Of a DNA stretch of 64,000 nucleotides, positions 16,833 to 25,129 are shown piece by piece. This DNA comes from Betaproteobacteria bacterium. Its GTDB lineage: Bacteria; Pseudomonadota; Gammaproteobacteria; Burkholderiales; SG8-39. The first letter of the stretch is position 1. Each line of letters starts with the position of its first letter. Below the pieces are notes generated by a model, which made no database searches, was not told the DNA's origin, and saw nothing but the letters and a program-made list of their open reading frames with translations. The position numbers and the translations under genes are program-made. The DNA is taken from positions 64,642 through 128,641 of the forward strand of contig SCTY01000030.1 in assembly GCA_004297625.1 (NCBI GenBank), in the 5' to 3' direction.

Positions 16833-17651
16833 TCACACGTCAAGGAAGAGGTCGCGCTTCAGCGGCTCGCCTGGCGCGCAAGCATACCGCTCGAAATCGC
16901 GCACGCCCTCGTTCCGCAGCACCTGCTCGTCGATCAGGAAGTTGCCGGTGAAATTAAGGCCTTGGGTGAGGATGGCATGGGCCGCGTCGGCCATGATGTC
17001 CGCCTTGCGGCAATGCTTGATGGCCTCCGGGCCCGCGATATAGCGTATGGCTGCCGTGTCGATCCAGGTTTGCGGCCACAGGGCGTTCACGGCGACTCTG
17101 CGTTTGAGCTCCTCCGCCAACCCCAGCACGAGCAGACTCATGTTGTATTTCGCGATCGCGTATGCGGTATGCGGGCCGAACCAGCGCGGATCGAGATTGA
17201 GAGGCGGCGAGAGATTGAGGATGTGCGGGCTTCGCGCGTTCAACAGATGCGGCAGGCAGGCGCGGCTCGCAAGCCAGGCGCCGCGATAGTTGATCTGATT
17301 CATCAGGTCGAAGGTCTTGACCGGCGTTTCCAGCGTCGTAGTCAGGCTGATCGCCGACGCGTTGTTGACGCAGATGTCGATGCCGCCGAACGCCGCGGCG
17401 GTCTGCTCCACCGCCACCTCGACCTGGTCCGCGAAGCGGATGTCGCATTGGATCGGCAGCGCCTCGCCGCCGGCCTTGCGGATCTCCTCGGCCGCGGAAT
17501 GGATGGTTCCCGGCAGCTTGGGATGCGGCTCGGTCGTCTTCGCGGCAATCGCGATTCGCGCGCCGTCGCGCGCAGCGCGGAGCGCTATGGCCAAGCCGAT
17601 GCCGCGGCTGCCGCCGGTGATGAAAAGCACTTTGCCTTTAAGCGAGCCCAT
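16833..17651 (-). CDS. SDR family oxidoreductase, HSDL2-like
   Basis: A 272-residue SDR: LFITGGSRGIGLAIALRAARD, CVNNASAI, LNLSPPLNLDPRWF, and the catalytic YAIAKYNMS. The wording around HILNLSPPL and VNALWPQTWIDTAAI is characteristic of the hydroxysteroid dehydrogenase-like 2 group, which is linked to lipid or CoA-ester metabolism. It lacks the C-terminal SCP2 domain of the eukaryotic proteins. Confidence 0.87.
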   Translation of the reverse strand: MGSLKGKVLFITGGSRGIGLAIALRAARDGARIAIAAKTTEPHPKLPGTIHSAAEEIRKAGGEALPIQCDIRFADQVEVAVEQTAAAFGGIDICVNNASAISLTTTLETPVKTFDLMNQINYRGAWLASRACLPHLLNARSPHILNLSPPLNLDPRWFGPHTAYAIAKYNMSLLVLGLAEELKRRVAVNALWPQTWIDTAAIRYIAGPEAIKHCRKADIMADAAHAILTQGLNFTGNFLIDEQVLRNEGVRDFERYACAPGEPLKRDLFLDV

Positions 17652-17655
17652 GGCC

Positions 17656-18048
17656 TCATTTCCCTTCTTTGCTGGCGAGCACTTTAGCGCCGAAAAAGGA
17701 GACGAGCGCCGAGCCGACGATCAACCAGCCCAAAATTGCCCAGTAAGCGCCGCCGCGAACTCCCATTATCGCTGCCGCTAACGTGACCACGCCCAATGCT
17801 GCACCCAGCGAGGCGATGCGTCCGTAACTGATCGTATGCGAGCCGAGAAACGCAAATCCGATCGCCGCTCCAATTGCCGTGAACACGAAAGTCGCGCCGT
17901 GAAGCGCCGTGCGGAACACAATGAACCGCCTCCCCGCGCCCGGAACAGGCCCTCCCTGGTAGAGAACCGTAACCAGCAGGTCGAGCGCCAGGGAAACGCC
18001 GACAACGGCTCCTGCGAAGACCAGCGACCGGAGAAGCGTCTTGCCCAT
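17656..18048 (-). CDS. Four-helix membrane protein, unknown function
   Basis: A 130-residue protein with hydrophobic segments at about residues 8-28, 47-68, 75-97 and 102-122, and a short basic C-terminus. No family was recognised. It lies 4 bases upstream of the SDR start and is probably co-transcribed with it. Confidence 0.7.
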   Translation of the reverse strand: MGKTLLRSLVFAGAVVGVSLALDLLVTVLYQGGPVPGAGRRFIVFRTALHGATFVFTAIGAAIGFAFLGSHTISYGRIASLGAALGVVTLAAAIMGVRGGAYWAILGWLIVGSALVSFFGAKVLASKEGK

Positions 18049-18060
18049 GCCGCGCGGGCG

Positions 18061-18468
18061 TCAGGCGTCCGCGTCGGCCGATTCGCTCGCCGCGCAGCTC
18101 GGGCGCGCCCCGTCCGGCAGCCGCACAGCGGGCCGCCTTCCGTCGACCATATGCAGGATGCCAAGCACAGGATGCCTGAACAGCATGCGCGGGCCCGCCC
18201 AGCGCATCATTTCGCGGACCCGTTCGCGCATCTCCGCTTTATAGCAATGCACGACGCAGTTCGCGCACGTCGGCTTGGCATCGCCGAACACGCAGCGCTC
18301 GAGGCGGCGCCGCGCATAGTCGCCCAAAGCGGCGCATTCGGCGCACAACGGCCCGCCGCCGTGATGGTGGCGGCAATACATGCCGATCATGGTCTCGAGC
18401 GTCTTCAGCTCGCGCGCGCGCCGCGCGAACCGCTTGTCCGTCCTGAATTCGACGACCTTGAGTGCCAT
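18061..18468 (-). CDS. YgbA-like nitrous oxide-stimulated promoter family protein
   Basis: A 135-residue protein with the cysteine and histidine pattern of this family: LETMIGMYCRHHHG, LCAECAAL, CVFGDAKPTCANCVVHCY and MRWAGPRMLFRHPVLG. Members are small cytosolic Cys-rich proteins induced by nitrogen oxides; in enterobacteria YgbA is under NsrR. The ATG at 18468 fits the family start; the open frame extends to 18543. A DNR/FNR-like box lies about 50 bases upstream. Confidence 0.85.
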   Translation of the reverse strand: MALKVVEFRTDKRFARRARELKTLETMIGMYCRHHHGGGPLCAECAALGDYARRRLERCVFGDAKPTCANCVVHCYKAEMRERVREMMRWAGPRMLFRHPVLGILHMVDGRRPAVRLPDGARPSCAASESADADA

Positions 18469-18518
18469 GCCTGTTGCGAAGTTCCGTTGCCATTGTGGAA
18501 TGCGAGCGCAAAGGCGCT

Positions 18519-18532
18519 TTGATGTATGGCAA
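18519..18532. promoter_or_regulatory. Degenerate FNR/DNR-type box upstream of the YgbA gene
   Basis: TTGATGTATGGCAA matches TTGAT-N4-ATCAA with a perfect left half and 3 of 5 bases in the right half. The centre is about 57 bases from the ATG at 18468. Confidence 0.3.
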
Positions 18533-18804
18533 CTCTTTTCCATTTAGGAATTCTCCTAGCCCCGGGTGCGCCTTTGTCCGAGCGCCGTATCAGCCGCCGC
18601 CTATAGCGCGGCCGCATGCCAGGACGAATACTGGTCCCATGAAGTTCATCTCTCTAAGGTCCGTTTTCCACGCTCTGAAAGAGCGCCGCTTCTGGGCCTT
18701 CTGCGCCGCCATGGCCACCGACGAACCGGTAGCCGCCGGCCCGAATCTCAGGCTGCTCTAAGCGCCGACGACGCCGCCTCGATGTAGTCGGCACCTCCAG
18801 ACTG
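18533..18804. other. Stretch without a convincing gene
   Basis: This is part of the only gap over 300 bases (18469-18804). A 40-codon plus-strand ORF starts at 18639 (MKFISLRSVFHALKERRFWA) but has no recognisable family or strong ribosome-binding site. The segment borders gene remnants and appears degraded. Confidence 0.5.
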
Positions 18805-19048
18805 TTAGCCCAGGGTGTCAACTAGATCGTACAGAACCTTCTGATTTGAGCCCGGTGCCTTTCGTTCCTCTGTCGTGAAGAGTTCCGTCTTGGCTTTGAC
18901 AAGATCAGCGTTGCAACACCTCCTTCCAAGAGGAACTCGTATGCGCGGTGAAATCGCCATATATGCGCTTGACGGTTGCCTCCCCAAATCGTGCAATTTC
19001 CGCGAGAAGGGCTTCAATGACCGCAGCCTGTGCGTTGTCTGCGTCAAC
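18805..19048 (-). pseudogene. Remnant of a NYN (PIN-like) / OST-HTH protein with internal deletion
   Basis: On the minus strand 19048-18905 reads VDADNAQAAVIEALLAEIAR, then FGEATVKRIYGDFTAHTSSS, then WKEVLQR and a stop. This is the start of a LabA-like NYN nuclease domain. In another frame, just after that stop, comes LVKAKTELFTTEERKAPGSN followed by QKVLY, which matches the end of the C-terminal OST-HTH (LOTUS) domain of the same protein type. The centre of the gene (roughly 150 codons) is missing and the initiator is lost. Confidence 0.7.
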
Positions 19049-19352
19049 CCCTCTGGATCTCGGCTAAGTCGTTGACGACGACCTGCCCCGTCCCAACTAG
19101 CCGCGATGGAGTGGTCATTAAAGGATCCAACAAACGCTGCACTACGGGTCCGAGGGCCTCGCGAGCGGCGGACATGTCCTCGGCCGTCTCCCAGAGCGTG
19201 AGCGTTAGAAAGCGGCCATCGCCCGCGTCCACAACGACAGTGCCCCGATACCCACGTCGGCGGGCGTGAAGCTCTTGGAATTCATGGAACTCCTGAGTTT
19301 TGTAGATCGGTTTGTCAGGACCGTACGTTGCTTCTCTGACGACTGCGTGCAT
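19044..19352 (-). CDS. Small dimeric alpha-beta barrel (antibiotic biosynthesis monooxygenase-like) protein
   Basis: A 102-residue protein: MHAVVREATYGPDKPIYKTQ, then FHEFQELHARRRGYRGTVVV and FLTLTLWETAEDMSAA. This secondary-structure order is typical of ABM-domain proteins. The last codons overlap the NYN remnant by 5 bases, so the natural C-terminus may have been changed. Function unknown. Confidence 0.6.
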   Translation of the reverse strand: MHAVVREATYGPDKPIYKTQEFHEFQELHARRRGYRGTVVVDAGDGRFLTLTLWETAEDMSAAREALGPVVQRLLDPLMTTPSRLVGTGQVVVNDLAEIQRG

Positions 19353-19475
19353 GACTTGAACTCCCTCGCTGGGCGATGCGTAAGAGTCGTTCCCTGTTCG
19401 TGAGCCGCCTAACTTGAATAGCCCGCAACATTGCCGGCTATCTTAGCTGCGCTAATTCCATCGAGTGCATGAAGT

Positions 19476-19509
19476 GCCGCTCAAGCAGGCGCTCACCAGC
19501 TTGAGCGGC
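19476..19509. terminator. Hairpin, 10-bp stem
   Basis: GCCGCTCAAG (19476-19485) and CTTGAGCGGC (19500-19509) pair perfectly around a 14-base loop. It lies between two minus-strand genes. No T-run follows, so termination is uncertain. Confidence 0.3.
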
Positions 19510-19619
19510 GTGCTGCGGATTTGTCATACGGCGCGAAGAGGGGCAAGCGGTTGATTGCGCGTGCGAAATGAGGCGCGGCGCCGTACAAGGGGAGAAATGT
19601 ACGAGCGCCGCGGTGGGGA

Positions 19620-19850
19620 TCAACGAGAGTGCTCCGGCAACTTGACGTGGCGCAGCTGCACGCGGGCGACGAGGAACGGATGAGCCTCGTCGATGGCGAA
19701 GCCGAAGCCTTGCGAGAACTGGCGCACGAGGTGCTCTTGCGACTGGTCCCACTGCGTGGCTGCCGGCGCGTTGTCGCCGGGCGCGGCGAAGGCGGCGGCC
19801 CCGAACGCGAGCGCGAGCGCGGCGGCGAGGGTGGAGAGAGCGGTTTTCAT
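19620..19850 (-). CDS. Small exported protein, unknown function
   Basis: A 76-residue protein with signal peptide LSTLAAALALAFGAAAFAAP (cleavage near residue 23). The mature part is about 53 residues and contains QEHLVRQFSQGFGFAIDEAH. A strong GAGGAGG ribosome-binding site precedes the ATG. No family was recognised. Confidence 0.65.
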   Translation of the reverse strand: MKTALSTLAAALALAFGAAAFAAPGDNAPAATQWDQSQEHLVRQFSQGFGFAIDEAHPFLVARVQLRHVKLPEHSR

Positions 19851-19926
19851 GAGTGCCTCCTCGAATCGGTTGAGATGCGAGGCAGCGTACGCGGCGTTTC
19901 TTAACGTTCTCTGAAGGCTCGGCGGC

Positions 19927-19983
19927 CTAGAGCCAGCGCCGCACGCGCGCCTTGTAGCCGAGGTATTGCGAGCCGAAGGTGCG
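19927..19983 (-). pseudogene. C-terminal remnant of an isoprenylcysteine methyltransferase-like protein
   Basis: The minus strand reads RTFGSQYLGYKARVRRWL followed by a stop. This is the typical end of membrane methyltransferases of the ICMT/PEMT type. No transmembrane part of such a gene exists upstream; that sequence runs into unrelated reading frames. It is a short orphan fragment. Confidence 0.5.
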
Positions 19984-20096
19984 CGTTCCTATCCCGCCTC
20001 GGCCGCTTCGCGATACGCCGAAATCTGCTCCTGCTCGGCCGGCACATCACGCCGGCTGGGGAGTTGCTGCACGGAACGTCTCAGGTCCACCAGGCA

Positions 20097-21224
20097 TCAT
20101 TTCGCCCGCACGCATTCCAGCCTGTCGCGGTAGAACGCCGTCAATTTCTCAAGCTCATCCATACGCATGCCATAGAGGCGGCGCGCGGACGAGTTCGCCA
20201 CGAAGGCGGTGTCGATCACTTCGCGTGAGCGGGAAAGATGCCATTGCGCAGCCTCTAAATCGAGAATCTGTCCCGTGGCTCTTGCTGCGCGAAGCGGCGC
20301 GGCGAATTGAGACACGGCATCGATAACGTCGTCCAAGGCGGCCAAATAATCACGCCAGTCGCGGTCCGACCCGGGTTGTGCCGCGATCGATTCCGAGGCA
20401 CGAACAAGCCTCAGCGTGGCGGCGAGAGCGTGCTGGAGCGCTTCTGCTCTTGGATCACTTCGCCGGACGTTATTAGCCAGGTTGCCGAGCTCGAGCAGGG
20501 CGTCCGCCGTTCGATCGACAGCCTTTTTAGGATCGTCGTGGCGAGAAACCGTCGCCCCGACGCTCGAAAGGCCGGCCTTTGCCGTGGCGATAAGAGAAAC
20601 GACACGGCGACTTGCCGCTTCCCCTGCGCCGGCACCGGCCGAGAGCGTGCCGAACCCCGCTTCGATGACATCCAAAGCATTCCCGGCGCTTTCCATGATG
20701 GCATCGGAGCGGGCATCATCGACGTCCCTCGCGGCTCCATTCATCATTCGGGCATCTCGTTGCAGGGACGCAAGCTGGCGCTCGTGGCGGGCACGCGTCA
20801 TGTCTAATTCATCAAGCTTCTTCTGGATAAAGGTCGCTTCGCCTTGCATGGGGCGGCAGGGAGAAACCGTCGGCAACCTGTCGCGAACGTCGGGAGCCGT
20901 GATGTCCAGGCATTTCAATGAGGCGTCAAAGGCGTCTCGTCGATCTTCGAAAGCGTCGGTGCGAGCCTGCAGGAGCCCCTGCTCCTCGCTGCATCGCGCC
21001 GCCATGGCGCTGCCCTTTTCCACCCTGCCGCACTGGGCCCGGAAGCGCTGGATTTCGGCGTTGAGCGCCGTGCATTCGCGCATTAAACCGCTCCGGGTCT
21101 GAAGGATGCCGCCCCGGTCGGGCGAAATACGGCAAGCCGGAATGACCCTGGGACAGTCCAGTTGTGCCATCGCGTCGAAAGCCGGCCCGCCCAGGAGCAC
21201 CAGCGCTGCAAGAACCTTTTTCAA
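20097..21224 (-). CDS. Exported coiled-coil protein of an uncharacterised TPR cassette
   Basis: A 375-residue protein with signal peptide (VLAALVLLGGPAFDAMAQ, cleavage near residue 21). The mature N-terminus has scattered Cys (DCPRVIPACR, ECTALN, QCGRVEKG, ARCSEEQG, KCLD), suggesting disulfides. Long helical, charged stretches follow. The start is a TTG overlapping the TGA of the gene upstream (TTGA). It is third in a three-gene overlapping operon. Function is not recognised; periplasmic location is likely. Confidence 0.75.
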   Translation of the reverse strand: MKKVLAALVLLGGPAFDAMAQLDCPRVIPACRISPDRGGILQTRSGLMRECTALNAEIQRFRAQCGRVEKGSAMAARCSEEQGLLQARTDAFEDRRDAFDASLKCLDITAPDVRDRLPTVSPCRPMQGEATFIQKKLDELDMTRARHERQLASLQRDARMMNGAARDVDDARSDAIMESAGNALDVIEAGFGTLSAGAGAGEAASRRVVSLIATAKAGLSSVGATVSRHDDPKKAVDRTADALLELGNLANNVRRSDPRAEALQHALAATLRLVRASESIAAQPGSDRDWRDYLAALDDVIDAVSQFAAPLRAARATGQILDLEAAQWHLSRSREVIDTAFVANSSARRLYGMRMDELEKLTAFYRDRLECVRAK

Positions 21225-22060
21225 CGGGCGGCCGTTGCAACGAAGTAAAGCTTGGTTGCGATACGACCCATGCGGATGGATGCCTCATGGGGCCCGACAC
21301 CGCTCAGCGCTCTTAAAGCCTGGCCCGGATCCACAATGTCGGGGTCGCTCATACTCAAAAGGCAGCAGCCCCAGGCCGGATCGTGCGGCACGCTGAGCAT
21401 GCCTCGATGCGCTACGTCGCCCAAGCGGGGGGCGCAGACGAGCTCCGGCGGGCAGGTATCGAGCGCTTCCTTCAATTCATTTGGATACGGCGGGCGGGTC
21501 CCCTCGACGACCGGGATGGTTCTGCCGCCTAGCGCCCAATACGGGTCATCTGCCGCCACCTCGCCGTTCGCTTTGTCGACCGTGCGCCAGATTCGCAAGG
21601 ATTGGCTTAGGAGGATCAGTGCCTTGGACCGAAGGGTTGCGGCAAGTTCGGACCGCAAGCGATAAGCATCGGGAAAGTCGTCTGCGAATCGCAAGCCTTG
21701 TTCCGATGCAATGAGCGCGATAAGCGCGGGAGCCTCACTGCCGGCAGCCAAGTAAGCACCCGCCGAGTCAAGGTAAAAGTCGCGCCGCCACGGCATCCAG
21801 CGGGCGGCATTGGAATACGACTGCGCTGCGGCGAGCCATAAGATCCTTCGTTTCCCGGCATCGGGCTCTTTTGCCGCAAGCGCAGCCAGGCTCCCTGCTT
21901 TGATCGCGGCCCAAGGCCCTATGGAGGCTTCGGAGCGCTGCCCGCTTGGCGTGGTCGCGAAGATCGTCACGGTGCTGATGAGCACTGAAAAAACAAACAA
22001 GCCGGTTGCCGCGCGGCGTGTCAGTCGACTCATGCCGGATTCTTGAAGAAGCTGACTCAT
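21221..22060 (-). CDS. Membrane-anchored protein of an uncharacterised TPR cassette
   Basis: A 279-residue protein with one N-terminal hydrophobic segment, ATGLFVFSVLISTVTIFAT at about residues 18-36, so it is probably an inner-membrane-anchored periplasmic protein. The rest is alpha-helical (SLAALAAKEPDAGKRRILWL, then AAQSYSNAARWMPWRRDFYL) and may be TPR-like. A C-terminal Cys-bearing part (CPPELVCAPRLGD, WGCCLLSM) follows. The ATG overlaps the TPR gene stop. Function unknown. Confidence 0.72.
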   Translation of the reverse strand: MSQLLQESGMSRLTRRAATGLFVFSVLISTVTIFATTPSGQRSEASIGPWAAIKAGSLAALAAKEPDAGKRRILWLAAAQSYSNAARWMPWRRDFYLDSAGAYLAAGSEAPALIALIASEQGLRFADDFPDAYRLRSELAATLRSKALILLSQSLRIWRTVDKANGEVAADDPYWALGGRTIPVVEGTRPPYPNELKEALDTCPPELVCAPRLGDVAHRGMLSVPHDPAWGCCLLSMSDPDIVDPGQALRALSGVGPHEASIRMGRIATKLYFVATAAR

Positions 22061-24207
22061 TGCGGCTCGTCAGGCTTCTTCGCGGCGGTCCGGTCCCGTC
22101 CTCGGGTACGAATCGAGAATGACTCGTACTGCTTCTCGACCTCGAGGAGCTTTTCGCGCTCTTTTGCTATCGCAGCGCTCGCCGTGAGAGCAGCTCTTGC
22201 CGACGGCGCTTCCTCGACTTGAGACTGCAATTTGCGAATGGTTTGCTCGATGGAGTCGTGGGATTGCGCAAGGTTGCGCAGAACGGGGGTCTCGCGGCTT
22301 CTGGGCAAGCGCTCGTATCTAACGGGGGCTTCGCCGCTTGCCGCGCCGACGGGCCGGCCAGTGGCCAAAGGCACCGAAGTTGCCCCGCCCATGGCCCGCA
22401 ATTCCGCCTCTGCGCTTCCTGGTCCGCCCTGGATGAATCGGGAAGCGCGCTCAAGTTCGCTGGTAAGCCCCCTTTGCGTATCGGGCCACTGGAACGGCGT
22501 TATCGGCAGGCGCGCCGGCATTGCCCTCGCTGCAGGCGATCGGGGTTCCACACCCCTCACGAGACTCGCTCTTTCCTGCCGGATCTGCGCCCGAAGCACC
22601 GCGAGCTGGCCAGCGATGTCGACGCGCGCTTCCGCGTTCGCATACTTGTAGCGCGAAAGAAGATCAGCTTCACGCTGAAGAAGCGACGCGTAATCAGTGA
22701 TGGCGGCCCGCCGGTCGTTCGCGCGTGGTTGGACCGAGGAGATCGATTCTTGGGTTTGACGCAGAGTCTCAAGGCGCTCGGCAGCCGCCTGCAGCCCCAG
22801 GCGCTGCGCTTGCGCGTACGCGCGTTCGGCCGACGCGGCGTCGCCTCGTTTAGCCGCCTCCACGCCTTGCCTGTAATACATCAGGGCGAGCCCCGATTTC
22901 GCGTAGGGTTCGCCCTCCTGCATGGCCTTGCGATAGAGTCGCTCCGCCGCCGCGAAGTCTCCCGCCTTCTCCTTGTCCGATGCCTGGCGAGTCGTCAATT
23001 GGTTAAGCATGTCCGCGGCGCCGGAATCGCCGCGCGCGTTCGCCGCCGCAAATGCTTTACGTGCTTCCTCGTAGTTGCCGGAATCCAGTGACTTGAAGCC
23101 CTCGTGCGAATATCCCCTGGCAAGAAGCCTGGCCGCTTCGGGGTATCCAAGCTCTTGAGCGCGTTCGAGATGCTCGCGAGCCTCCGAGAAGCGGTCTTGC
23201 TCTGCCAGCAGCTCGCCCAAACGAAACCGGCTGTATTTATTATCGGGGTCTTGCGCGAGCGCTGCCCGATATTTCGCTTCCGCGGTAGTCGTATCCCCTC
23301 TTCTGGACGCTTCGAAGGCCTCGTTTGCGAGGACGATCGCAAGGTTGCCCCTCGCGTACTTGCTCCCGCGGCGCGCAGCTGCCTCGTAGGCTTCCTTTTC
23401 CTCGGCGCGACGGCCAAGCTTCCCCAGAACGTAACCCAGGCTATTTCTTAGCTCGGCGTCGTCCGGTTTCAACGCGAGCGCCTTGCGAAGCAGGACTTCG
23501 GCTTTCGCCCAGTCGCGCTCATACCAATTGCGCGCCACGTGAGACAACATGTACGCCAGGTGCGGGCCGGCATCCCGATCGCCGTAGGCCATGGCCCTGC
23601 GGAGCGCATCTTCCGCCTGGTCGAAGCGGTCGAGCTTTTCGTAGCCGACACCGACCCAATACCAGGCATCACCCTCCGATGGATTGAGATCCAGCGCTTC
23701 GCGAAATCGATCGAGTGCGAAGGAGTACGCCTGGTCGTCGAGCGCTTTACGTCCCCAGGCGATGAGCACGTTGAACAAATTGCCCCGGGCATATTTGCGC
23801 TCACCAAGCGAAAGCGCGCGCCGATAGGCCGCCGCCGCCTCGGCATAACGCTTCATGTCGTGCAGGATCGTGCCCAGGGTATTTTCGGCGTCCGGGCTGT
23901 CGAACCTGTCGATGGCGCGCCGTGCAGCAATCTCCGCCTCGCGGAGGTTGCCTTCGTTCTTCAGCCGGATCGCAAGACCGCGATCCTCCTCGGATAATTG
24001 CTGCGGACTCGGCGGAGGCGGCGGCGTATACGTGTTGAAGACACATTGGCTCCCGGTCCAAGTGCCGCCGCAATCCTGCTCACACCAGCGTATGTAGTCG
24101 CGGATATTTCGGAAAGGACGAGAGCTTTCCGTACAAGTCTGGGAAAACGCCTCGTGCGAGGCAAGTAAGCATACCAGGCTGATGACCAGGCATGGCGCGC
24201 GCCGCAT
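22057..24207 (-). CDS. Large exported TPR-repeat protein
   Basis: A 716-residue protein. After a signal peptide (LVISLVCLLASHEAFSQ) comes a small Cys-rich region (CTESSRPFRNIRDYIRWCEQ, then CGGTWTGSQC), a Pro-rich linker, and about ten TPR or Sel1-like repeats from roughly residue 75 to 500 (for example AENTLGTILHDMKRYAEAAA and AYRRALSLGERKYARGNL). The C-terminal 200 residues are helical with coiled-coil character. Such repeats mediate protein-protein binding. It is the first gene of the minus-strand operon and divergent from 24264-25061. Confidence 0.82.
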   Translation of the reverse strand: MRRAPCLVISLVCLLASHEAFSQTCTESSRPFRNIRDYIRWCEQDCGGTWTGSQCVFNTYTPPPPPSPQQLSEEDRGLAIRLKNEGNLREAEIAARRAIDRFDSPDAENTLGTILHDMKRYAEAAAAYRRALSLGERKYARGNLFNVLIAWGRKALDDQAYSFALDRFREALDLNPSEGDAWYWVGVGYEKLDRFDQAEDALRRAMAYGDRDAGPHLAYMLSHVARNWYERDWAKAEVLLRKALALKPDDAELRNSLGYVLGKLGRRAEEKEAYEAAARRGSKYARGNLAIVLANEAFEASRRGDTTTAEAKYRAALAQDPDNKYSRFRLGELLAEQDRFSEAREHLERAQELGYPEAARLLARGYSHEGFKSLDSGNYEEARKAFAAANARGDSGAADMLNQLTTRQASDKEKAGDFAAAERLYRKAMQEGEPYAKSGLALMYYRQGVEAAKRGDAASAERAYAQAQRLGLQAAAERLETLRQTQESISSVQPRANDRRAAITDYASLLQREADLLSRYKYANAEARVDIAGQLAVLRAQIRQERASLVRGVEPRSPAARAMPARLPITPFQWPDTQRGLTSELERASRFIQGGPGSAEAELRAMGGATSVPLATGRPVGAASGEAPVRYERLPRSRETPVLRNLAQSHDSIEQTIRKLQSQVEEAPSARAALTASAAIAKEREKLLEVEKQYESFSIRTRGRDRTAAKKPDEPQ

Positions 24208-24263
24208 GTCCCCTCCCAGCGGCTATCATAAAGATAAAGCATGCGGGTTGCTCGAGAGGGAGC

Positions 24264-25061
24264 GTGAAGGGATTTGCCATCGCCGTCGGGTCGCGCCGAA
24301 AGCGTTCGCTGCTCAGTGGCGTCGCTTGCGTCCTCAGCGGCTTGGTTCTTATTTGGCTCGGGTTTGTCGCAGCCGCACCGCACTATTTCGACGTCCAACC
24401 GGATCCGTCGACACGGGTCCTGCGCATAACATTGAACGGGCTGTCCGCCTTCTGGGGACTGCTTCTCGTACTCGCCGGGCTCAGGCGCTTCAGCATCGCC
24501 ATGAATGCTGGCCGCTATCGCATCGAGGCCGAAAAGGAAGGTCTCGCCATTCAGTACCCTCGGATCGCCGTTTGGCGGCTGCCACTTTGGCGAGCGCGCG
24601 TCGGAGCGCTTCGTATCTCATGGACCGATCTCGCGCTCGTTGCCGTGCAAGACATGACAACCGGCATCTTCTTCAAGGGCAAGTCCCTTCTCGTGAAGAC
24701 CCGATCGGCCACATTGCGGGTCCCGGGGTACGTTTATCGGGAGATGCCGCAACAGATTCTGAAATCCGTCATGGAGCATCGCAAGTGGTCCCGCCCCGAG
24801 CTGGAATATGTTGTCCCGGGCGCGCAGCATCCGGCCTATCCCAACGTCATCTATGCCGATCTCGTCGGATCCATTGCTCCGGCACCGGGCTTCGCCTGGT
24901 CGCCCAAAGGAAGCCCTCACGTCGTTCATCGCATGGCAGGAAAACGCCATCCCGCATATAAGAATGTAGTGTTCGGCGATGACGGCGTTCTTCAACCGGC
25001 GCCCGGCTACACATGGAAGACGAATGATCTGAAGGACTTGCGCGTCGTTAAGAAAAGCTAA
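24264..25061 (+). CDS. Two-TM protein with C-terminal PAPG(Y/F)xW repeats
   Basis: A 265-residue protein starting at GTG 24264, preceded by GAGAGGGA. Two hydrophobic segments lie at about residues 17-39 and 55-75, followed by a soluble domain. Near the C-terminus there are two copies of a repeat: HPAYPNVIYADLVGSIAPAP(GFAW) and HPAYKNVVFGDDGVLQPAPG(YTW). The repeat probably forms a small binding module also found in other TPR-associated bacterial proteins. It is divergent from the TPR operon and likely part of the same system. Confidence 0.75.
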   Translation: MKGFAIAVGSRRKRSLLSGVACVLSGLVLIWLGFVAAAPHYFDVQPDPSTRVLRITLNGLSAFWGLLLVLAGLRRFSIAMNAGRYRIEAEKEGLAIQYPRIAVWRLPLWRARVGALRISWTDLALVAVQDMTTGIFFKGKSLLVKTRSATLRVPGYVYREMPQQILKSVMEHRKWSRPELEYVVPGAQHPAYPNVIYADLVGSIAPAPGFAWSPKGSPHVVHRMAGKRHPAYKNVVFGDDGVLQPAPGYTWKTNDLKDLRVVKKS

Positions 25062-25126
25062 GCGGCAGGTTTTGCCTTGGGAACGATGCGCGGCGGCGGG
25101 GCCGAGGTAGACGATGCGGCCGCCAT
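25058..25126 (-). CDS. Possible 22-residue Ala/Pro-rich peptide
   Basis: ATG at 25126 is followed by 22 codons (MAAASSTSAPPPRIVPKAKP, then AA) and a TAG that overlaps the convergent stop of the previous gene. AGGAAG, part of the end of the upstream LiaF-like gene, is a well-placed ribosome-binding site. It may be a real small protein or the end of a lost gene. Confidence 0.3.
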   Translation of the reverse strand: MAAASSTSAPPPRIVPKAKPAA

Positions 25127-25129
25127 GGG

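Noticed and set aside
16774..16836. 20-residue hydrophobic peptide starting at a GTG overlapping the SDR stop
   Set aside because: Too short, no conservation evidence, and the following frame is a shadow of the OsmC gene.
18805..19047. 80-codon open frame as a complete gene
   Set aside because: Only its last third matches a protein family; the rest is out of frame with the NYN remnant that covers the same bases, so it is treated as part of a pseudogene.
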